From the NCBI GenBank assembly GCA_028694115.1, contig JAQUUB010000111.1:1-14016 (forward strand): a stretch of DNA of 14,016 nucleotides. Direction: 5' to 3'. This DNA comes from Lachnospiraceae bacterium. GTDB taxonomy: Bacteria; Bacillota_A; Clostridia; Lachnospirales; Lachnospiraceae. The position numbers and the translations under genes were made by a program. Below are positions 1-4,661 of this stretch, one piece after another. How positions within the stretch are numbered: position 1 is the stretch's first letter; every line of letters starts with the position of its first letter. The notes beneath the pieces were generated by a model. It worked only from the letters and a program-made list of their open reading frames with translations. It had not been told where the DNA came from and searched no databases.

Positions 1-378
1 GTCATTGTTGTTGTTCAAGGTATCAATGTTGTCATCCACGGCAATGTACCGGACATTTTTTCTCTCAAATACCTTTTCAATGAAGTAGCCGGCCTGGATG
101 TAATCCCTGCCGAACCTTGAAAGGTCTTTGGTCAGCACCACATTGATTTTTCCCTTATCGATATCATTCAGCAGCCGTTCAAAATCCGGCCTGTCGAAGT
201 TCGTTCCCGAAAACCCGTCATCCACATAATAATCTGCAATAGTAAACCCTTGACTTTTACAATATTGAGTTAACAAGGTACGCTGCGTGGATATGCTGCC
301 GCTTTCTCCTGCCAGATTGTCTTCTGCGGAAAGCCTGCAATAAATCCCCGCATTATATATTTGCTGTTTAGTGATCAT
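1..378 (-). CDS. Large serine recombinase, catalytic domain (5' part; gene continues beyond the window edge)
   Basis: Site-specific recombinase that would excise and integrate the mobile element. The first 126 residues are visible and read leftward off the edge. They form a serine-resolvase-type catalytic domain: IYCRLS at residues 12-17 with the presumed nucleophile Ser17, DDGFSGTNFDRP at 53-64, and the signature LTKDLSRFGRDY at 82-93. The start is the ATG at 376-378, preceded on the minus strand by GAGAGGAA. This N-terminus is typical of Tn4451 TnpX-like large serine recombinases, whose recombinase and zinc-ribbon domains would lie outside the window. It is the last gene in a leftward series after the initiator, mob genes, TnpW and MntA/HepT, as expected for a recombinase near one end of an integrative element. 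A TATAAT box on the minus strand at 422-427 could be its -10, but the -35 is poor. Frame and family are clear; target site and full length cannot be seen. Confidence 0.93.
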   Translation of the reverse strand, partial: MITKQQIYNAGIYCRLSAEDNLAGESGSISTQRTLLTQYCKSQGFTIADYYVDDGFSGTNFDRPDFERLLNDIDKGKINVVLTKDLSRFGRDYIQAGYFIEKVFERKNVRYIAVDDNIDTLNNNND

Positions 379-533
379 TTATTCCTCTCTTTCCAAACAG
401 CAACAATATGACTATACATTTATTATACTGCTGCTGTCAGTCATTTTCCAGAGTTAGTTTACAATTCTGTCCAATCATCTACAGCACCAGTTCCATACCT
501 ATTCAATTGGTTTATTATATTGTATTTCCGATG

Positions 534-926
534 CTACGGTTCCATTTCAAGGTCTTCATCTTCCTCGCTGAATACATTAAGCTCTTCAATTTCTTGATAT
601 AAGACGCTGTCAATTTGCCTGGAAAGCTCAGGCAAGCTCTTGGTAACTGTACCCCAGAGCACGGCTAAATCTATATTTTCATAATCGTGCACAATTTTAT
701 TTCGCATGCCCCGGATGCTTTTCCAAGGGATATCGGCGTACAGCTTCTGGGTCTCCTCACTGATTTCCTTTGCCAGTTCACCGATTTGTGAAACTGAAAA
801 GGCGCAGGCTGAAAGGGTCTTTTTGTCCGTCTTGAATTTTTCAAAAGAAAACTCATCCACATACTGTGCCACATCGTCTATATAAGTGCTTATCTTTTGC
901 AATATAATCCTATCCTTGCCGGTCAT
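534..926 (-). CDS. hepT: HepT-like HEPN-domain toxin (putative RNase)
   Basis: Toxin of a MntA/HepT toxin-antitoxin pair; HEPN toxins of this family are RNases. The 130-residue protein is all-helical in character and carries the family motif RX4HXY as R75-NKIV-H80-D-Y82. An acidic tail (EEDEDLEMEP) closes it. In characterised HepT/MntA pairs the antitoxin AMPylates the tyrosine of this motif, so Tyr82 is the expected target (family knowledge). I start at the ATG at 924-926, about 10 nt after AGGAGGGG; a TTG three codons earlier lies too close to that Shine-Dalgarno. The start overlaps the end of mntA by 17 nt, implying translational coupling with the antitoxin made first. The pair sits between TnpW and the recombinase and so is cargo of the mobile element. 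It is close to normal length for the family, with intact motifs and no sign of decay. Confidence 0.9.
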   Translation of the reverse strand: MTGKDRIILQKISTYIDDVAQYVDEFSFEKFKTDKKTLSACAFSVSQIGELAKEISEETQKLYADIPWKSIRGMRNKIVHDYENIDLAVLWGTVTKSLPELSRQIDSVLYQEIEELNVFSEEDEDLEMEP

Positions 927-1218
927 ATAAAACAATCCCCTCCTGCTCTATTACAGACTGCATTGCCGTATTGTTTTTCAGTTCGGTTATTTCAAACAAA
1001 TCCACCCGCTTACCCAATAGGTTTGTGATATCCTCCAGCACTCCGTAGAAGTTTATATTTAACAGTTCCCCCCTGCTGTCTATTACTATGTCGATATCAC
1101 TCTTATCGGTCGGACTGCCCTTGGCATAGGAACCAAACAGTATAGCACGGTACACAGGAGCATTTTCAAATACCGGCGACAATATGGACTTTATTTCATT
1201 TATACTATAAGTGCTCAT
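910..1218 (-). CDS. mntA: MntA-like minimal nucleotidyltransferase antitoxin
   Basis: Antitoxin partner of the downstream HepT. The 102-residue protein has the nucleotidyltransferase signature GSX10DXD (G29 S30 ... D41 I D43) and a third acidic residue, D73, in RVDLFE, the three-carboxylate metal site of the MNT fold. Known MntA proteins neutralise HepT by AMPylating its HEPN tyrosine. The start chosen is the ATG at 1216-1218, which follows GAGAGGAGA with good spacing. An in-frame ATG 14 codons upstream (1260) has no Shine-Dalgarno and adds a non-conserved leader. It is first in a two-gene leftward operon, with a palindrome over its predicted -35 (1272-1314). Toxin and antitoxin roles are assigned from family knowledge only. 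Some MNT/HEPN pairs act in anti-phage defence rather than plasmid maintenance. Confidence 0.9.
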   Translation of the reverse strand: MSTYSINEIKSILSPVFENAPVYRAILFGSYAKGSPTDKSDIDIVIDSRGELLNINFYGVLEDITNLLGKRVDLFEITELKNNTAMQSVIEQEGIVLYDRQG

Positions 1219-1271
1219 AAAGCAAAATCTCCTCTCTAAAACTCTTTCAATATATCTCATTGTACTCGTTC

Positions 1272-1314
1272 ATTTTATCTTAAACAGGGATAATGCCAAT
1301 TCGTTGGCATTATC
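1272..1314 (-). promoter_or_regulatory. Predicted mntA-hepT promoter with overlapping palindromic operator
   Basis: Reading leftward there is a -35 TTGGCA (1294-1299), a 16-nt spacer and a -10 TAAAAT (1272-1277), about 50 nt before the mntA start. The -35 lies in one arm of a perfect 11-bp inverted repeat, GATAATGCCAA (1289-1299) and TTGGCATTATC (1304-1314), with a TTCG spacer. A repressor bound to the palindrome would block the promoter, which fits the autoregulation usual for toxin-antitoxin operons. The alternative, a terminator for tnpW, is weaker because no T-tract follows on the minus strand. Confidence 0.5.
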
Positions 1315-1446
1315 TCCTTTATATTATCTTCATTGTGCCTTTCTATTTATCCTTACTCATATTATACACGATAGCAGCACAATATTAAATATTACCAGCT
1401 ATCAATTCACTCAACTATATAGTTTATGTACCTGTCTTATTTCACG

Positions 1447-1605
1447 CTATTTTTCCCTTTCGTTGTTAAAATCCCGAAGGATAATCTCTCCCAGCTTCTG
1501 TATGATATTTTTATCTCCGGAATAATGGATGGATACTATGTAGATGGTCTTTCCAATTTTCCTTGTGTATGTTTTGATATCGTCCTTTAATAACTGCTTT
1601 ACGAT
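1447..1605 (-). CDS. tnpW: TnpW-like transposon-encoded small protein (no standard start codon)
   Basis: Small protein of unknown function found in Tn4451-type clostridial elements. The frame encodes 52 residues, beginning VKQLLKDDIKTYTRKIGKT and containing TYIVSVHYS-like IYIVSIHYSGDKN, then EIILRDFNNEREK and TAG. This matches my memory of the TnpW family: about 50-60 residues, a central K-I-G-K-T-x-Y-I-V-S core and a basic/acidic C-terminus. A GGGGGAG Shine-Dalgarno lies just 5' of codon 1, but the codon at start position (1603-1605) is ATC. The frame opens at a TGA within the last codons of the relaxase and has no ATG, GTG or TTG before the conserved core. So the gene is either started at ATC, coupled to the relaxase stop 14 nt upstream, or inactivated by an ATG-to-ATC change. 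It follows the relaxase directly, as the third gene of the mobilisation block. Confidence 0.72.
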   Translation of the reverse strand: MVKQLLKDDIKTYTRKIGKTIYIVSIHYSGDKNIIQKLGEIILRDFNNEREK

Positions 1606-1618
1606 AAAATCTCCCCCT

Positions 1619-3004
1619 TTACAGGCTCATATCGTAATCATTGTTCTGACTATGGGTTTTCTTTTTGTGTTTTTTCTTCTCTGCCTTTGATACGTACTTC
1701 TTTTTCTTTTCCCGCTCTTCCTCGGGCTTGTATGGATTTACAAGGTCGTCAACAGCTTTAGCAAGAGCCACAATATCGTCGATATCAATGCCCCGATGCC
1801 TGTCCATTTGGCCTTGATTTTGAGCGGTGACATGTCTCTGTGCCTGAGATTTTCCTCCCAATGGTTCAGTGTATTGGTCAGCTTCCACCCCGTTGTATCG
1901 GCTATTTTCTCCATGCCCGAAGTCATGGTGTCGGTAATCTGCCGGTGTCCTTTCTGTACTGTATCCGCCAGGTACTCCGTCTGCCGATCGTAAACATCCT
2001 GGTAATATTTCTTCATCATTTGATTTACGTCGTCCACCGTAGGCAGGGTGGAGATATGCATCGCCAGTTCCTGTAATCGCTGTATGGCTGCTGTCTGACT
2101 TTCCAGCATCATGTTCCATTGGTCGGTGGGGATGGCGCTGACCAGCGGCAGGTACGGCAGTGTGACTGTCTGTTCTGTGGGTTCTACGGTCAGGCTTTCC
2201 GGTCTGTTGCGCTGTTTCAATTCCTCTAAGTTTGGCACTGAAATATCCCTCCATTTCAGCTTTAAGATACTTGGTTTCGTGGAGCTTGCTGTCCCTGCAG
2301 CGTTGTCCATCAGGTGTAGTGTAGGTAATGTATTTATAGTGCGGGTTCCATTTTACCTGATAGCCCATTTGCTCCATACGGGCGATAAATTCTTCCCGTG
2401 TATGACTTAGTGCCATGGCCTGGTCAATGGCATTCATCAGCTTGAATTTATAGCTGCCGCCCCTCGCCGCTGCACGATACTCGCCTGCACCCATAGGCTT
2501 TTGTTTTGGCTTTTGGTAGGGCGGCAAGACATCCAGTCCGTGTGCTGCACAAATTTCATCCGACAGGGTACGTAGCTGCTCCAGGTTCTTTTCGTTAAAT
2601 TGGAGCTTCAATCCAGTCTCACAGCTTACTGAATTCACTATGAGGTGATTGTGCCAGTGGTCACGGTCAATGTGAGTAGCAATTTGCACCTCGTAACCCT
2701 TGAAATATTTTGCAAGCTCCACACCCATTTGATGAACCTCCTGCGGTGTGGTATGGATTCCAGGTTTGAAGGACTGCACATACTGGTAAAAGTACACGCC
2801 TTTTTCTTTCTGATACTGCCGCTTGGTTGCCATGAATTCCTTAAAGGCGGTATCACCACAGCAGTTTTGCCCGGACAACAGCTTGTACTTTATGCCGTTG
2901 GCATCCTTGTACATTGCTTTTTTGTCCTGAGCCACATATTCCATCACCTTGCGCATGGCGGTTTTGCTCTGTGTCCGTTCCCTTACTGCGTAGATAATCG
3001 CCAT
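1619..3004 (-). CDS. Relaxase / mobilisation nuclease (MobA/VirD2-like)
   Basis: DNA relaxase that nicks oriT and leads the transferred strand into a helper secretion channel. The 461-residue protein has its relaxase domain in about the first 260 residues. The metal-binding triad is HIDRDHWHNH at 111-120 (His111, His116/118, His120). Tyr23 in VMEYVAQ is the likely catalytic tyrosine by family comparison. The ATG at 3002-3004 lies 4 nt after the MobC stop, so the two are coupled. Residues about 262-405 are hydrophilic and rich in Arg, His, Gly and Thr, unlike a folded domain. Over that stretch another frame on the same strand encodes a more protein-like product (1738-2238). The relaxase frame then regains a plausible helical patch (IDDIVALAKAVDDL, 408-421) and a very lysine-rich tail. 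No frameshift is needed because the frame stays open. The exact MOB class is inferred. Confidence 0.92.
   Translation of the reverse strand: MAIIYAVRERTQSKTAMRKVMEYVAQDKKAMYKDANGIKYKLLSGQNCCGDTAFKEFMATKRQYQKEKGVYFYQYVQSFKPGIHTTPQEVHQMGVELAKYFKGYEVQIATHIDRDHWHNHLIVNSVSCETGLKLQFNEKNLEQLRTLSDEICAAHGLDVLPPYQKPKQKPMGAGEYRAAARGGSYKFKLMNAIDQAMALSHTREEFIARMEQMGYQVKWNPHYKYITYTTPDGQRCRDSKLHETKYLKAEMEGYFSAKLRGIETAQQTGKPDRRTHRTDSHTAVPAAGQRHPHRPMEHDAGKSDSSHTAITGTGDAYLHPAYGGRRKSNDEEILPGCLRSADGVPGGYSTERTPADYRHHDFGHGENSRYNGVEADQYTEPLGGKSQAQRHVTAQNQGQMDRHRGIDIDDIVALAKAVDDLVNPYKPEEEREKKKKYVSKAEKKKHKKKTHSQNNDYDMSL
1738..2238 (-). CDS. Gene nested inside the relaxase gene; MobB-like membrane-anchored protein (putative)
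   Basis: A 166-residue frame lying wholly inside the relaxase gene, same strand, different frame, over relaxase residues about 256-422. I start at GTG 2236-2238 because GGAGGG sits 8 nt upstream. An ATG at 2310 gives 24 more residues but has no ribosome site and covers conserved relaxase sequence. The product begins MPNLEELKQRN, continues with a long helical, coiled-coil-like region (residues about 40-130, including WNMMLESQTAAIQRLQEL), and ends in a membrane helix (about 145-163, WTGIGALISTILWLLLKLL). It has more normal residue composition than the relaxase frame it overlaps. Family knowledge: RSF1010/R1162 mobB is nested in mobA in another frame and has a membrane segment that aids transfer, and ColE1 mobB/mobD are also nested. 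The parallel is in architecture; I see no sequence identity. Chance openness is possible but unlikely over 500 nt with this start signal. Confidence 0.6.
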   Translation of the reverse strand: MPNLEELKQRNRPESLTVEPTEQTVTLPYLPLVSAIPTDQWNMMLESQTAAIQRLQELAMHISTLPTVDDVNQMMKKYYQDVYDRQTEYLADTVQKGHRQITDTMTSGMEKIADTTGWKLTNTLNHWEENLRHRDMSPLKIKAKWTGIGALISTILWLLLKLLTTL

Positions 3005-3008
3005 ACCA

Positions 3009-3314
3009 TCAGCCTCTGTCCATCAAGTCATACAGAGTATCAAAGACAGTTCCAAAGCCCTTCTTGATTTCTGTAAGATCAAGGCAGGTAATCTTGCCCA
3101 TATTACACAGGGTGGTTACTTGGTTGAGGTTTCTGCCGATGGCTTTCAGTTCGCCCAAAACCTTATCCACCCCATCTACCACCACAATTTTTTTGTCCAA
3201 CGCCGCTGCGGTAAGGAAGCCTGTCATACTCATGCCCGCCTGTCCTGCTTTATGCTGGATGCGGTCATAGTCCTGCTGGCTCATCCGCATGGCAAACATT
3301 TTTTCCTTCCTCAT
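3009..3314 (-). CDS. mobC: MobC-family mobilisation (relaxosome accessory) protein
   Basis: Small relaxosome protein that assists the relaxase at oriT. From the ATG at 3312-3314 (AAAGGATG 5' of it) it is 101 residues. The N-terminus is basic (MRKEKMFAMRMSQQDYDRI), resembling the ribbon-helix-helix-type start of such proteins. The MobC signature LKAIGRNLNQVTTLCNMGKI is at residues 56-75. A longer frame opens at 3383 but runs through the hairpin-rich candidate oriT and has no conserved residues there, so I reject that start. It ends 4 nt before the relaxase start, an arrangement typical of a mobC-relaxase operon. The protein is of normal length and apparently intact. Confidence 0.88.
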   Translation of the reverse strand: MRKEKMFAMRMSQQDYDRIQHKAGQAGMSMTGFLTAAALDKKIVVVDGVDKVLGELKAIGRNLNQVTTLCNMGKITCLDLTEIKKGFGTVFDTLYDLMDRG

Positions 3315-3340
3315 ACGCTCATCCTTTCTTTGCTTTATCT

Positions 3341-3466
3341 CCCCTTTAGGGGCTGGGGGAAGCTTTCGGGGGTTCGGGGGCATCCCCCGACCAGCTGTTT
3401 GTATGGGCAGCGGCGGGAGCCAGCCGTCTATACAAACAATATGCTGGCCTACCCCCTTCGGGGTAG
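3341..3466. other. Candidate origin of transfer (oriT): cluster of hairpins upstream of mobC
   Basis: Four inverted repeats lie in 126 nt directly 5' of mobC: CCCC/GGGG around TTTA (3341-3352); TCGGGGG and CCCCCGA around CAT (3374-3390); TGTTTGTAT (3396-3404) matched exactly by ATACAAACA (3430-3438) with a 25-nt spacer; and CTACCCC and GGGGTAG around CTTC (3449-3466). The stretch is much more G+C-rich than its flanks and codes for nothing convincing. Position next to mobC and the relaxase, plus inverted repeats of this kind, is usual for oriT. The nick site cannot be placed by eye. Confidence 0.55.
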
Positions 3467-3512
3467 TCTTCTCTCCATGGGTTACTTTAACTGTGGCTTA
3501 CATAGAAATCTA

Positions 3513-3962
3513 TTAGGCTGAAGTTTCTTTATTTTTCTTTGTTATAGAAGCATCAGCAACAGCATCATTTCTACCGGATATCATAGTCTCTTCTTTTTTC
3601 TTTGCTGCATACCGCTGCTGCCTTTTTGCATTTTGCTGACGTTTCAGTTCATCTTTATCAAGGAAGGTTTCATACTGGCTGATGCAATATATACCATCCT
3701 CCTGAGTGAGCAGCCCGAATTTCGCCAGTAATTCCAGTGCATCTTTCACCTGCTTGGATGGAAAATTATACAGGCTGCTGATGATGGCTTCATCATGAGG
3801 CACACCGTCACAAAGCATCAGCTTTCCATCATTCTCTGATTTTATTGCTGTAAGCAGTAGCATCAGGTACACCAGCACAGCTGTGTTCCCATCTTTCTGA
3901 AATCGCATAGCCTTTATTTTATCCTCGTCGAAAAAGCTGACCGGGAGCTTTACATTTATCAT
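3513..3962 (-). CDS. Replisome-organiser-like initiator (N-terminal domain protein)
   Basis: Probable replication initiator of the mobile element. The 149-residue protein resembles the phage replisome organiser N-terminal domain, a winged-helix DNA-binding fold: VKLPVSFFDEDKIKAMRF at residues 4-21, a hydrophobic helix AVLVYLMLLLTAIKS at 28-42, and the wing-like PSKQVKDALELLAKFGLL at 68-85. A basic helical stretch follows (KDELKRQQNAKRQQRYAAKKK, 103-123). Phage proteins of this family are usually longer, with a C-terminal domain, so this is a short form. The start is the ATG at 3960-3962, with GGAG 8 nt upstream. It is the first leftward gene after a 0.7 kb structured intergenic region that would be the natural place for the origin it recognises. 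Domain match is good; the function is inferred. Confidence 0.75.
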   Translation of the reverse strand: MINVKLPVSFFDEDKIKAMRFQKDGNTAVLVYLMLLLTAIKSENDGKLMLCDGVPHDEAIISSLYNFPSKQVKDALELLAKFGLLTQEDGIYCISQYETFLDKDELKRQQNAKRQQRYAAKKKEETMISGRNDAVADASITKKNKETSA

Positions 3963-4198
3963 GAGATCAACTCCGTTCTATATGTATGTTTTGACTATTC
4001 CTCCTTGCACAACCTGATGCTGCAATTCCTGTGCCCTCGTTCAGCCACGTATTTCCTTCCTTGCAGGTAGCTGTCATTGCTGACAGGCACGCTCACGGTA
4101 CTGAACCGGTCATGGCAATGCTCTTAGCAAGGTGTCGGTATAACTTGCACCAGGCTGCTATTCAGTTTTCGGACCCAAATCACCCCTTTTCCCTACTA

Positions 4199-4358
4199 AG
4201 GGCTCTTAAAACAATAACCTCCCATTTTTGAAGCGGTTATTTTCCTATATTGCTTCGTTGTCGTCAGTTGCAATAAACCCATTATTGCGCCCTCCTCCGC
4301 CTTGCACTATCGGAAAATTCCTCACTTCAAAATCAGGCATTATTATTTTAAGAGCCCT
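4199..4358. repeat. Nested imperfect inverted repeat of about 160 nt
   Basis: The outer arms AGGGCTCTTAAAACAATAA (4199-4217) and the complement of 4340-4358 (AGGGCTCTTAAAATAATAA) match at 18 of 19 positions. Moving inward the arms stay roughly colinear: TTTTGAAG, then ATTTTCC, pair again after short mismatches, and the centre contains a perfect hairpin GCAATAA/TTATTGC around ACCCA. The whole can fold into one long interrupted stem on either strand. It could be an origin structure, a regulatory RNA leader of the leftward initiator, or a small non-autonomous palindromic element; no target duplication is evident. Confidence 0.6.
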
Positions 4359-4387
4359 AAGACTGCTTCAGGAAGTCAAAATATCTC

Positions 4388-4416
4388 TTGAACATCCTAC
4401 ATACCTGTAGTACAAT
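4388..4416 (+). promoter_or_regulatory. Possible rightward sigma-A-type promoter
   Basis: TTGAAC (4388-4393), a 17-nt spacer and TACAAT (4411-4416) form a reasonable promoter facing the gene at 4662. It would give a 5' leader of about 240 nt crossing the GGATAATGC-like boxes. A second possible promoter lies closer to the gene at 4545-4573. Confidence 0.35.
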
Positions 4417-4544
4417 ATAATTATATATAATATACATTATCCGTATGTTGGGCTAAAAATACATCTTCCCGTTGATCTTTGAAAGATGCTTGTTTGGATA
4501 ATGTATTTATATTTTTATTATATTGTCTGCAATCAAGTATATCA

Positions 4545-4588
4545 TTGTGCGATAATGCAGTCAATTATATAACGCATTATCCGCACAA
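4545..4588 (+). promoter_or_regulatory. Predicted promoter inside a palindromic operator, upstream of the zinc-finger-like gene
   Basis: TTGTGCGATAATGC (4545-4558) and GCATTATCCGCACAA (4574-4588) are inverted copies differing only by one extra base, with a 15-nt spacer. TTGTGC (4545-4550), a 17-nt spacer and TATAAC (4568-4573) make a promoter whose elements lie in and between the arms, so a bound protein would occlude it. The arm core GGATAATGC is the same as at the mntA promoter (1288-1296), and related boxes occur at 4434-4442, 4496-4504 and 4597-4605. Confidence 0.45.
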
Positions 4589-4661
4589 AAAAACACTGAT
4601 AATGGAAAAGTGTGCAGTCCTATATGCATTATATTGTCTGATAGTAGAGGAGTAGTAACTG

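Larger units (their letters stand above)
3963..4661. other. Structured 0.7 kb intergenic region; candidate replication origin and control region
   Basis: No convincing gene is present. From left to right it holds: a hairpin CTGTCA/TGACAG around TTGC (about 4070-4085); the nested inverted repeat 4199-4358; an almost pure A/T tract (4411-4440); a possible promoter (4388-4416); five GGATAATGC-like boxes (4434-4605); and two direct copies of TTATATTGTCTG (about 4518 and 4630). It separates the leftward initiator from the rightward zinc-finger-like gene, so it should contain both promoters. Palindromes plus an A+T-rich tract next to an initiator gene suggest an origin, but this is inference. Confidence 0.45.

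Noticed and set aside
1289..1314. Hairpin with TTCG loop read as an intrinsic terminator for tnpW
   Set aside because: No T-tract follows on the minus strand, and one arm supplies the -35 of the mntA promoter, so an operator is more likely.
1619..2310. A frameshift in the relaxase gene, with the nested frame as its true C-terminus
   Set aside because: The relaxase frame stays open throughout and ends in a plausible helical patch and lysine-rich tail, and the nested frame has its own ribosome site and GTG start. Two overlapping genes explain this better, although a programmed frameshift is not excluded.
3009..3383. Longer MobC start at 3383
   Set aside because: The extra residues come from the hairpin-rich oriT candidate and resemble no MobC N-terminus; the ATG at 3314 has a ribosome site.
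2111..3521. Several rightward frames opposite the relaxase and mobC genes
   Set aside because: They are antisense shadows of strongly supported genes, with no ribosome sites and atypical residue composition.
4245..4340. Leftward 31-codon frame (MPDFEVRNFPIVQGGGGRNN...)
   Set aside because: The residues look protein-like, but there is no Shine-Dalgarno before the ATG, the frame lies inside the nested inverted repeat, and I cannot tie it to a family. Conservation in related elements would reopen it.
4031..4410. Two rightward frames of 60-66 codons in the region upstream of the initiator
   Set aside because: There are no ribosome sites and no recognisable motifs, and the frames run across the inverted repeat. 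They are chance openings.
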